This document shows positions 1 to 6,439 of a stretch of 6,449 nucleotides of DNA, in pieces. The notes under the pieces were generated by a model. The model worked only from the letters and a program-made list of their open reading frames with translations. It was not told the origin of the DNA and did not search any database. Numbering within the stretch: position 1 is the stretch's first letter; every line of letters starts with the position of its first letter. A program made the position numbers and the translations under genes. The DNA is taken from the NCBI GenBank assembly GCA_021828745.1, contig JAJZDE010000073.1:1-6449 (forward strand). The letters run 5' to 3'. This stretch comes from Pseudomonadota bacterium (GTDB lineage Bacteria; Pseudomonadota; Gammaproteobacteria; Burkholderiales; Ferrovaceae).

Positions 1-81
1 GCGCGGGATCTGGAAGCCCTGATCTGTGCCGTGCTTCATTTGGGACAACGTTTTTCAACAGGGAGAATCCAATCGTCATGA
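1..81 (+). CDS. possible 3' end of an upstream gene (partial)
   Basis: Frame 1 is open from the first base of the window and ends at a TGA at 79-81. That stop overlaps the ATG of the next gene as ATGA, the same junction seen at 4708-4711. The visible 26 residues include a hydrophobic, helix-like stretch (DLEALICAVLHL) and end in a polar tail. The product cannot be recognised from so little. The case rests on the open frame and the overlap geometry. The frame used by the next gene is also open to the window edge, so this could be noncoding leader or an N-terminal extension of that gene. Confidence 0.4.
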   Translation, partial: ARDLEALICAVLHLGQRFSTGRIQSS

Positions 82-1304
82 GTCCAGTCACGTATCATGG
101 TTTGGCACAGTTGATGACGCGCACCTATCATGGGGAAGACCTGACCGCGCTGGGGCAGGACCTGATTCAGCGCGCCTCTCGTCCGACTCATGAAGGTGGG
201 CCGGAAGTTTTGCTGGATCTGTCCATTCTCCTGCATCTGCGGGGATTCCACGAAATGGCGCGGGACGTGCAGATGCAGGCGTTGCGCCAGCGGCAGACCT
301 ATGTATTGCCCGCTGCCCGGGCCCCTGCCCTGCGTTTATTGGCCTTGATGGTCCCCGGAGAGTTGAATGCCAATACGCCACTGGAATTCCTGGTGGAGGA
401 TTCGGACATCGAGTTACATCAGTTATTCATTTCTCCTGAACTGCTTTTCCCTTCGCAGATCCCGGAACACGACGTGGCCATGGTGGCCGTGGGGGAATCC
501 GAACAGACGCTTCCCTTGCTTCACGCCTTGGCGCAGGCCCTGGTGCATTGGCCCCGACCCATACTCAATCATCCGGCGCGGATCGCCGGACTGACGCGGG
601 ATGGGGTGGCTCTGACCCTGGCGGGGATGCCGGGGGTTGTGGCGCCCATGGCGCAACGGGTCGAGAGAGGGACGCTGGAGGTTTGGGCGCGGGAAGAGCA
701 TGCCTTCGAACGGGAAAGGGCATGGGACTATCCGGTGATCGTGCGCCCCATCGATTCTCACGCGGGCACGGGACTCATGAAGATCGACGGGAGGGAAGGC
801 TGGCAGGATTACCTGGTCCAGAATGAGGCGGACGTATTTTTTGTTTCTCCCTTCGTGGATTACCGAAGTTCGGATGGTCTGTTCCGGAAATACCGGATTG
901 CGTTGGTAAAAGGGGTCCCATTTGCCAGTCATCTGGCCATTTCCGACCATTGGATGATTCATTACCTGAATGGAGGGATGGAGGATTCCGCACAAAAACG
1001 GGCAGAAGAGGCGCACTTCATGGAATGCTTTGAATCCGGTTTTGCCCGACGTCAGGCCAACTCCCTGGCTCTGGTGAACCGTGCGCTGGGTCTGGACTAC
1101 GTGGTACTGGATTGTGCCGAATTGCAGGATGGACGATTGCTGATTTTTGAAGCGGACAGCAGTGCCGTGGTCCACGGCATGGATCCCGTGGAACTCTTTC
1201 CCTACAAGCGGCCGGCCATACAGAAAGTATTCCAGGCCTTTCGCCAGATGCTCGAGGACGCCCGGCATGCTGCCCCAGGCTTGTCGAGTGCCGTTTCGGT
1301 TTGA
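78..1304 (+). CDS. ATP-grasp ligase-like protein (RimK/glutathione-synthase type)
   Basis: This 408-residue soluble protein has no signal peptide or membrane segment. Residues 45-80 look like a short TPR-like helical pair. Residues 130-195 resemble a pre-ATP-grasp domain, including PILNHPARIAGLTRDG at 161-176, the RimK/GshB-style 'N-x-P' segment. The ATP-grasp core follows: YPVIVRPIDSHAGTGLMKID (218-237) is the nucleotide-binding strand and Gly-rich loop, SPFVDYRSSDGLFRKYRIA (257-275) contains the central Arg/Lys strand, and LLIFEADSSAVVHG (354-367) is the metal-binding Glu/Asp strand. Family knowledge predicts ATP-dependent joining of a carboxylate to an amine through an acyl-phosphate; the substrates are not deducible here. 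The ATG at 78 is preceded by GGGAGA at 61-66, a rather long spacing. The gene ends inside the start codon of the PLP-enzyme gene, so the two are probably made together. Confidence 0.8.
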   Translation: MSPVTYHGLAQLMTRTYHGEDLTALGQDLIQRASRPTHEGGPEVLLDLSILLHLRGFHEMARDVQMQALRQRQTYVLPAARAPALRLLALMVPGELNANTPLEFLVEDSDIELHQLFISPELLFPSQIPEHDVAMVAVGESEQTLPLLHALAQALVHWPRPILNHPARIAGLTRDGVALTLAGMPGVVAPMAQRVERGTLEVWAREEHAFERERAWDYPVIVRPIDSHAGTGLMKIDGREGWQDYLVQNEADVFFVSPFVDYRSSDGLFRKYRIALVKGVPFASHLAISDHWMIHYLNGGMEDSAQKRAEEAHFMECFESGFARRQANSLALVNRALGLDYVVLDCAELQDGRLLIFEADSSAVVHGMDPVELFPYKRPAIQKVFQAFRQMLEDARHAAPGLSSAVSV

Positions 1305-2647
1305 GAAATAGGCAGTTCACCGACCAGCGCATTGCGCATTGGTTGGCAGAAGATGCTGATCTGCGTCTGCACCTCGACCCGGAGACGGGCGTCAACGCTT
1401 ACGGGGTCCCCCCTTTTCCCCAGGAAGAGGTAGGGGAATGGGGTTCGGCCACGGCTTCTGCCGTGTCGCAGGCGAGTTTTCAGGTTTTGAGACAATGGGC
1501 GCCCATGGTGGCAGAGAACCCGGATCGGCGCCCGATTCAGGAAAACCTGGCTCGGGAATTGTTACGGGTCATGGGGCTCGATGCGGTTCACTATGGGGCG
1601 AACCTGTACTCCTCGGGAAGCAATGCGTTGAGCCGGGGGGGGCAACATGTGCTGGGGCAGATGAAAAATCCCCTTCTGATCCTGTGTCAGGGCAGCGAGA
1701 CCGGGAGCCGGGTCCCCGAGGCGCTGCGGGATGCACTGGGTTGTACGATGGCCGAGGTCATCTCCCTGCCGGTTCGTACGGAGGTCGGGGACCTGATTCC
1801 TGCCGCGCTGCGGGATGACCTGTGCTGGACGCAGGCGGTTCACTGGCTGAAATCGGGCAGGCAGGTCCTGCTGGTGCTGACGGATGGAACCAAGACGGGG
1901 CAGGTGGTTCCGGGCGTGGACTGCACCCGGGAGATGGTTGCCCGTTACCCGGAGCAACTTCATGTGTTGGTGGATGCCTGCCAGTTACGCGTTGCCTGGT
2001 CGAGGGTGAAGGATTATCTGGACTGGGGTTGGCCGGTGGCCATCACCGGGTCAAAATTTGTCGGAGGCCCCCCCTTCTCGGGGGCATTGTTGTATCCCCG
2101 TGCCCGTTATCAGGACGTTGGGTGGGACGGGCCGGTTCTGGGGCTGGGTGCCCTGCTGCGCTGGGTTTCGGCCTTGACGGAAATGAAACGCTGGCATGTC
2201 GTTCCAAAGGAGGAACTGGGCAGATATCTGGCACGCTTTCAGGCGGCATTGGAACAACGGGTCGAAGGTTGGCCTGCGCTGACCCTGGAATCCATGCCGG
2301 GGCTGGAGCGGGGCAGTGACCCGGATTTGTGGGATGTGCGCCCCACCATCTTTCCCTTCGAACTTCGCGGGCCGACAGGACGTCTCCTGGAACGGGGGGC
2401 TCTGGAGGCGCTTTATCGGCGCTTGCCACAGGCCGGAGCCGGCGTGCGGGGGCGTTGGGGTCAACCGGTGCGGCTGGGCGGGGGGGGCGGTCAAGGGCCT
2501 GAGCGTTGGGCTCTGCGTCTCTGTCTGGGCGCACGTCTCCTGATCCCCTGGTTGGAAACGCTTTCCGACGATTGTGTGACACAAACCCTGGATCGATGCC
2601 TGGAATTGCTCGATCGGACGGTGGTCGAGGCCGCACGTATCGGATAG
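1301..2647 (+). CDS. PLP-dependent class V aminotransferase-like enzyme
   Basis: This 448-residue protein has the layout of fold-type I PLP enzymes. A cofactor phosphate-type turn, YSSGSNAL, lies at 103-110. The segment LVDACQ (223-228) supplies the Asp that pairs with the pyridine nitrogen and the His/Gln that follows it in class V enzymes. TGSKFVGGPPFSGALLYP (249-266) carries Lys252, the likely Schiff-base lysine. LVLTDGTKTGQVVPGVD (191-207) matches the strand before the Asp in cysteine desulfurase-like proteins. I see no mobile Cys loop typical of cysteine desulfurases, so an aminotransferase, lyase or hydrolase-like role is as likely. The start is TTG at 1301-1303, overlapping the previous stop as TTGA, with no clear Shine-Dalgarno. 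That suggests coupled re-initiation, but the start is the least certain part; a TTG at 1343 is an alternative. Two 8-G runs lie inside the gene. The substrate is unknown. Confidence 0.8.
   Translation: MRNRQFTDQRIAHWLAEDADLRLHLDPETGVNAYGVPPFPQEEVGEWGSATASAVSQASFQVLRQWAPMVAENPDRRPIQENLARELLRVMGLDAVHYGANLYSSGSNALSRGGQHVLGQMKNPLLILCQGSETGSRVPEALRDALGCTMAEVISLPVRTEVGDLIPAALRDDLCWTQAVHWLKSGRQVLLVLTDGTKTGQVVPGVDCTREMVARYPEQLHVLVDACQLRVAWSRVKDYLDWGWPVAITGSKFVGGPPFSGALLYPRARYQDVGWDGPVLGLGALLRWVSALTEMKRWHVVPKEELGRYLARFQAALEQRVEGWPALTLESMPGLERGSDPDLWDVRPTIFPFELRGPTGRLLERGALEALYRRLPQAGAGVRGRWGQPVRLGGGGGQGPERWALRLCLGARLLIPWLETLSDDCVTQTLDRCLELLDRTVVEAARIG
1635..1642 (+). repeat. homopolymeric tract of 8 G inside the PLP-enzyme gene
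   Basis: Eight consecutive G encode the end of Arg112 plus Gly-Gly, just after the SSGSN turn. A run of this length is prone to slippage in replication and in sequencing. The reading frame continues correctly through it here. Confidence 0.85.
2480..2487 (+). repeat. second homopolymeric tract of 8 G inside the PLP-enzyme gene
   Basis: Eight consecutive G encode part of the Gly393-Gly397 stretch in the C-terminal domain. The frame after it gives a plausible C-terminal helix region (RLCLGARLL, then an amphipathic tail), so the tract is in frame in this copy. Confidence 0.85.
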
Positions 2648-2707
2648 GCAGGCCCCTGCGTCGATTCTGTGCCCTCCAGTTGCTTGAGTGGTAGGACTGA
2701 AAACTGG

Positions 2708-2734
2708 TTGAGAGATCAAGGAATGTTTTACAAT
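2708..2734 (+). promoter_or_regulatory. candidate sigma70-type promoter for the GGDEF-queCDE operon
   Basis: TTGAGA at 2708-2713 matches the -35 consensus at five of six positions. TACAAT at 2729-2734 matches the -10 consensus at five of six. The spacer is 15 bp, shorter than the optimal 17, so strength is uncertain. It sits in the only intergenic gap of the window, and transcription would start near 2741, about 34 bases before the ATG at 2775. The local drop in G+C supports a regulatory role. I see no intrinsic terminator between 2648 and this point, so read-through from the upstream cassette is possible. Confidence 0.45.
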
Positions 2735-2760
2735 ACCAGATACTTCCACGGTGTGCACTC

Positions 2761-2765
2761 AGGAG
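2761..2765 (+). promoter_or_regulatory. Shine-Dalgarno AGGAG before the GGDEF gene
   Basis: AGGAG lies nine bases before the ATG at 2775. It is the strongest ribosome binding site in the window and fixes the start of the first gene of the downstream operon; the internal genes rely on overlaps instead. Confidence 0.75.
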
Positions 2766-2774
2766 TGAACCAGC

Positions 2775-4010
2775 ATGCACGTTCTCCTTGTCGATGATTC
2801 GCGCGCGACATCGCTGCCGATTCAGCGATTCATGGAACAGCAGGGTCACGAAGTGACCTATGTCCAGAATGGTCGCCTGGCCGTCGAGGCCTACCAGGCG
2901 CGGGTGCCCGATCTGGTGCTGATGGATGTGATCATGCCTGAAATGGATGGGGTGGAGGCCACCCGACGGATCAAGGCCATGACAGGGGCGCGCTGGGTTC
3001 CGGTGATGATCATGACCTCCCTGTCGGCCAAGGAAGAAATCGTGTCCACTCTGGATGCCGGCGCCGACGATTATCTCATCAAGCCCGTGGTGTTCGAAGT
3101 GCTGGAGGCGCGCATGCGTTGCATGCAGCGTATCGCCACCTTGCAGGACAGTCTTTTTGCCATTCTGGACAATGCCTTCGAAGCCATCATTACCACCGAT
3201 GAGGCAGGTGTGGTGCAAAGTTATAACAAGTCTGCAGAAAAGATCTTTGGGTATCCTGCGACTCATATGGTGGGGGAAAAGGTGTCTCGTTTGATTCCGG
3301 AAGGAGGGGGAAGCATACCCCATCAATGGGGAGGGATCTCCACGGCACAGGGCGTGCAGAACGAACGGGTTCTGGGCTTGCGGATGTCGGGAGAGGTTTT
3401 TCCCATGAGGGTGGCTTTGACGGAAGTGAAACGTCAGCAAGGTAACCTGATCATCGGTATGGTTCGGGATGTCTCGGAAGAAGAAGCGGCGCGCCAACGC
3501 ATCGATTTTCTGGCATTGCACGACTCCCTGACCGGTTTGCCCAACCGTCCCCATTTTCACGATGTTCACGGACGTCTGCACGGGCAGGGCCGGAGGTACA
3601 GCCTGTTTTTTCTGGACCTGGATGGGTTCAAGCCGATCAACGATACCCTGCACCACGAGGCGGGAGATCAGGCGCTGGTGATCGTGGCCGGGCGTTTGCG
3701 GGAGGTGGTCGGTAAAACAGGATTTGTGGCCCGTCTCGGGGGCGATGAATTTGTGGTTCTCTCCACGGCCGCCCTGGCCGAGGAAGAGTCCTTGAAGTTG
3801 GGGGCCCACTTGATCGAAGCGATTTCTCAACCCATGCTTCTGAATCGGCAGATTTGTCGTTTGGGGGCCAGCGTGGGAGCGGCATTGTTCCCGCTGCATG
3901 GCACGACCACCAATGAGTTGCTGCTGGTGGCAGACCGGGCCATGTATCAGGCCAAGCGTTCGGGCAAGGGAAAGACCTGTCTGGCCGAAGCGGTGCGGGC
4001 GTTCGTCTGA
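2775..4010 (+). CDS. response regulator with PAS and GGDEF domains (probable diguanylate cyclase)
   Basis: This 411-residue cytoplasmic protein is predicted to make c-di-GMP from two GTP under phosphorelay control. An N-terminal receiver domain (about 1-120) has the acidic pair Asp7-Asp8, phosphoacceptor Asp51 in [11 protein letters not shown], switch Thr81 and Lys103 in LIKPVV. A PAS domain (about 122-235) follows, with [15 protein letters not shown] and the strand [15 protein letters not shown] leading into the linker. The GGDEF domain (about 244-405) starts at [15 protein letters not shown] and has the metal and substrate motifs [10 protein letters not shown] (281-290) and an intact GGDEF at 322-326. 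The inhibitory I-site RxxD, expected at 313-316, reads GKTG, so product feedback through this site is probably absent. No EAL domain or partner histidine kinase is present in the window. Its TGA overlaps the queC ATG as TGATG, so it is likely co-transcribed with queCDE. Confidence 0.93.
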   Translation: MHVLLVDDSRATSLPIQRFMEQQGHEVTYVQNGRLAVEAYQARVPDLVLMDVIMPEMDGVEATRRIKAMTGARWVPVMIMTSLSAKEEIVSTLDAGADDYLIKPVVFEVLEARMRCMQRIATLQDSLFAILDNAFEAIITTDEAGVVQSYNKSAEKIFGYPATHMVGEKVSRLIPEGGGSIPHQWGGISTAQGVQNERVLGLRMSGEVFPMRVALTEVKRQQGNLIIGMVRDVSEEEAARQRIDFLALHDSLTGLPNRPHFHDVHGRLHGQGRRYSLFFLDLDGFKPINDTLHHEAGDQALVIVAGRLREVVGKTGFVARLGGDEFVVLSTAALAEEESLKLGAHLIEAISQPMLLNRQICRLGASVGAALFPLHGTTTNELLLVADRAMYQAKRSGKGKTCLAEAVRAFV

Positions 4011-4711
4011 TGTCAGAGCGAAACGCCGTCATTCTGTTGAGCGGGGGCCTGGATTCGGCTACTGTACTGGCGATGGCGCGCCAACAGAACTTTGGGGTGT
4101 ACGCCATGAGTTTTGCCTACGGTCAACGTCACGCGCATGAACTGGCGTGCGCCCGGCGTCTCGCCCTTCAACCAGGGGTGATCGAGCATTCAGTGGTCAA
4201 TATCGACCTGCGTGCGATCGGGGGGTCGGCCCTGACGAGCACACAGGCGGTCCCCAAGGATCGCGACCTCGATCAGGCGCATGCCATTCCGGTGACCTAT
4301 GTGCCTGCCCGGAATACCATTTTCCTGTCCTTTGCGCTGGCGTGGGCCGAGGTGCTCGGGGTGTCGGACCTGTTCATCGGAGTCAATGCGCTGGACTACA
4401 GTGGTTACCCGGACTGTCGTCCGGAATATCTGAGCGCCTTTGAACGGATGGCCAACCTGGCGACTCGTCGGGCGGTCGAAGGAGCCCCGCTGACACTCCA
4501 TGCGCCGCTCCTGAATCTGACCAAGGCCGACATCATTCGGCAGGGCCTGGCCCTGGGCGTGGATTATGGTCTGACCACCAGTTGTTATGATCCGGGGCCG
4601 GTGGGGCAACCTTGCGGACATTGCGATGCCTGTCTGCTGCGGGCGCGCGGATTTGCCCAGGTGGGGGTGCCGGATCCTCTGGTGGTGCGCTACTCGGGGA
4701 TCACGGCATGA
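4010..4711 (+). CDS. queC: 7-cyano-7-deazaguanine (preQ0) synthase QueC
   Basis: QueC converts 7-carboxy-7-deazaguanine to preQ0 using ATP and ammonia in the cytoplasm. The protein is 233 residues, the normal length. It opens with the PP-loop ATP pyrophosphatase motif SGGLDS at 11-16, followed by family segments VPARN (98-102) and [14 protein letters not shown] (124-137). The zinc site near the C terminus has four cysteines: Cys192 in SCYDP, then Cys202, Cys205 and Cys208 in PCGHCDAC. No key residue is missing. The ATG at 4010 overlaps the GGDEF stop by one base and places the PP-loop at the usual distance from the N terminus. It overlaps the following queD gene as ATGA, consistent with a preQ0 operon. 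Confidence 0.97.
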   Translation: MSERNAVILLSGGLDSATVLAMARQQNFGVYAMSFAYGQRHAHELACARRLALQPGVIEHSVVNIDLRAIGGSALTSTQAVPKDRDLDQAHAIPVTYVPARNTIFLSFALAWAEVLGVSDLFIGVNALDYSGYPDCRPEYLSAFERMANLATRRAVEGAPLTLHAPLLNLTKADIIRQGLALGVDYGLTTSCYDPGPVGQPCGHCDACLLRARGFAQVGVPDPLVVRYSGITA

Positions 4712-5751
4712 AGGTTGGGGCGAACGAATCTGCTGGAGAACGCCATGACTGGCAGGCTCGTGGTTTCGAGGCTTCCCGACAGGTGCCCGGGGCGGCGGAC
4801 GCGCGTTTGCGAGGTCGTCACGGCCATAGTTTCCGGGTGGAGGTATGCCATCCGCTGCGTGATGAGAACCAGACCGGGCGATTGGGTGACCGGCTCGGCA
4901 ACGTGGTGGAACGGCTGGATTACCAGGACCTCGATTTGCTTTTCTCCCAACGGCATGACGCGGAGATCTGGAATTGGATCGAAAAGCATCTGGATCTGGC
5001 TCCGGGCAGTCACGGATGTCTGGCCTCAGGCCCCCGGCAGGGGGTGGTGCGCGATGCGGCAGGACGGTTGCATGGGTGGATGCGTGATCGTTTCGAGTCG
5101 GCACATTTTCTGCCCAATGTGCCCGCCGGACATAAATGCGGGCGTCTGCACGGACACGGATTCGAGGTCGTGTTGTTTTTTCCCTGGGAGGAAGGTCAGT
5201 CCGCATCGCTGATAACCCAATGGGAGAAGTTGCATGCCCGTTTGCATGGACGGTGTCTGAATGAACTGGGCGGTCTGGATATTCCCACCTCTGAAATTCT
5301 GGCCAGCTGGATCTGGTCCCGCTTGCAAGAGGGGGGGCAGGTACTGACCCAGGTCACGGTGTATGAAACCGCTTCCAGTGGAAGTTCTTTTGATGGCACC
5401 CGCTACCGCATCTGGAAAGAACAAAGTTTCGACAGCGCCCTGCGTTCCCCCGAGGGGGTGTTGTGGGGGCACACCTATCGCCTGCGCCTGGGGCTTTCTG
5501 CCCCTCTGGATGAAATGATGGGCTGGACCCAGGATTTTGGCGAGGTCAAACGTCTGTTCGACCCCCTGTACCGTGAACTGGATCACCAGTCGCTGCATGA
5601 CAAGGTCCCGGCAGGAACCACCCTGGCTTTGCTCGACTGGATCGTGGCACGCACCCGCCCCCTGCTGCCCGCCCTGGACCGACTGGATCTGTATGATACC
5701 CCCGGTTCGGGAAAGATCTGGACTTTACCTGTTTTCGGCCCCCTTCGATAA
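4708..5751 (+). CDS. queD: triple-domain QueD / 6-carboxytetrahydropterin synthase-like protein
   Basis: QueD makes 6-carboxy-5,6,7,8-tetrahydropterin from dihydroneopterin triphosphate. A usual QueD is about 120 residues; this chain is 347 and shows three PTPS-like units. Domain 1 (about 15-120) has HGHSF with His38 and His40, but Arg24 replaces the first zinc His, Leu34 the catalytic Cys, and Asp71-Tyr72 the Asp-His pair. Domain 2 (about 125-230) is closest to E. coli QueD: His133, His148 and His150 for zinc, Cys144 in [15 protein letters not shown] at 193-196 and Glu220 in VYET. However, His180-Gly181 replace Asp-His. Domain 3 (about 238-347) has WTQDFGEVK and an intact Asp292-His293 in LDHQSLHD, but Leu245 and Trp253 replace zinc histidines, there is no Cys, and Asp330 stands for Glu. 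Domains 2 and 3 together make one full set. The ATG at 4708 overlaps the queC stop as ATGA, eight bases after GGGG, and is preferred to an in-frame ATG at 4612 inside queC. Confidence 0.9.
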   Translation: MKVGANESAGERHDWQARGFEASRQVPGAADARLRGRHGHSFRVEVCHPLRDENQTGRLGDRLGNVVERLDYQDLDLLFSQRHDAEIWNWIEKHLDLAPGSHGCLASGPRQGVVRDAAGRLHGWMRDRFESAHFLPNVPAGHKCGRLHGHGFEVVLFFPWEEGQSASLITQWEKLHARLHGRCLNELGGLDIPTSEILASWIWSRLQEGGQVLTQVTVYETASSGSSFDGTRYRIWKEQSFDSALRSPEGVLWGHTYRLRLGLSAPLDEMMGWTQDFGEVKRLFDPLYRELDHQSLHDKVPAGTTLALLDWIVARTRPLLPALDRLDLYDTPGSGKIWTLPVFGPLR

Positions 5752-5754
5752 GCC

Positions 5755-6402
5755 ATGACGTACAGTGTCAAGGAGATCTTTCTGACTCTTCAGGGGGAGG
5801 GTTGCCATACCGGGCGTTCGGCCGTTTTTTGCCGTTTTGCCGGTTGTAATTTGTGGAGTGGTCGCAGGGAGGATCGTGCACAGGCACGTTGCCGTTTTTG
5901 CGACACGGATTTTTTGGGAACGGATGGCGCAGGCGGGGGCAAGTTTGATTCTGCCCCGGCCTTGGCGGATGCGATCGAAGGCTGCTGGAAGGATGGAGTG
6001 GTGGTGGAGGACAGAACCCGGCGCTGGGTGGTATTGACGGGCGGAGAACCTTTGTTGCAGGTGGATGAAGGTTTGATAGGAGCGCTGCATGAACGGGGGT
6101 TCGGGGTGGCTGTGGAAACCAACGGAACGGTGCTGCCCCCCTCGGGGATCGACTGGATCTGTGTCAGTCCCAAGGGCAAAGAGCCCTTGCAAGTGCTTGC
6201 GGGGGATGAGTTGAAATTGGTGTACCCCCAGACAGATTGCCCGCCGGAACGGTTCGTGATGCTGGATTTCCGTCATTTTCTGCTGCAACCGCTGGATGAA
6301 GGGGGGGATCGTCGCCATGAACAGGCTGCGTTGTCTTACTGTCGTTCACATCCGCGTTGGCAACTTTCCCTGCAGACCCATAAATGGCTGGGCATCCCCT
6401 GA
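5755..6402 (+). CDS. queE: 7-carboxy-7-deazaguanine synthase QueE (radical SAM)
   Basis: QueE is a radical SAM enzyme that rearranges 6-carboxytetrahydropterin, the QueD product, into 7-carboxy-7-deazaguanine, the QueC substrate. The protein is 215 residues, normal for the family. It has the N-terminal TLQGEG motif (11-16) and the 4Fe-4S ligands Cys31, Cys46 and Cys49. Their CX14CX2C spacing is a QueE subtype seen in proteobacteria, unlike the common CX3CX2C. The SAM-binding GGEP is at 96-99, ETNGT at 121-125, SPK at 138-140 and the C-terminal SLQTHKWLGIP at 205-215. It begins three bases after the queD stop with no clear Shine-Dalgarno, which fits translation coupled to queD. It is the last gene of the preQ0 set; all catalytic motifs appear intact. 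Confidence 0.96.
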   Translation: MTYSVKEIFLTLQGEGCHTGRSAVFCRFAGCNLWSGRREDRAQARCRFCDTDFLGTDGAGGGKFDSAPALADAIEGCWKDGVVVEDRTRRWVVLTGGEPLLQVDEGLIGALHERGFGVAVETNGTVLPPSGIDWICVSPKGKEPLQVLAGDELKLVYPQTDCPPERFVMLDFRHFLLQPLDEGGDRRHEQAALSYCRSHPRWQLSLQTHKWLGIP

Positions 6403-6408
6403 TAGAAT
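6403..6408 (+). promoter_or_regulatory. weak candidate -10 element after queE
   Basis: TAGAAT matches the -10 consensus at five of six positions and starts directly after the queE stop, about 31 bases before a possible next start. No convincing -35 hexamer lies 15-19 bases upstream, so this is only suggestive. Confidence 0.25.
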
Positions 6409-6439
6409 AGCGCTTTGAGATTTGCCAGTTGGGGGATGT

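Noticed and set aside
423..1268. A 281-codon open frame on the minus strand opposite the ATP-grasp gene.
   Set aside because: It is antisense to clear ATP-grasp motifs and its translation has no family signature.
2648..2659. A GCAG/CTGC inverted repeat right after the PLP-enzyme stop as a transcription terminator.
   Set aside because: The stem is only 4-5 bp and is not followed by a T run, so it is not a credible intrinsic terminator.
2648..2774. A preQ1 riboswitch in the leader of the queCDE-containing operon.
   Set aside because: I looked for the small hairpin followed by an A-rich tail of preQ1-I type aptamers and found no match. The leader after the predicted start site is only about 34 bases.
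3318..3331. CCCCAT-CA-ATGGGG inverted repeat.
   Set aside because: It lies inside the PAS-domain coding sequence, has an almost zero-length loop and is explained by codon content; there is no sign of regulatory use.
2043..3899. A long open frame on the minus strand (618 codons) running antisense to the PLP-enzyme and GGDEF genes.
   Set aside because: It spans the intergenic promoter region and lies opposite two genes with clear family motifs. Its translation is rich in His, Arg and Pro and shows no recognisable domain, as expected for an antisense shadow in G+C-rich DNA.
4612..4707. An N-terminal extension of the queD frame to an ATG at 4612.
   Set aside because: It would overlap the zinc-binding C terminus of queC by about 100 bases. 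The ATG at 4708 gives the standard ATGA junction and a nearby GGGG ribosome site.
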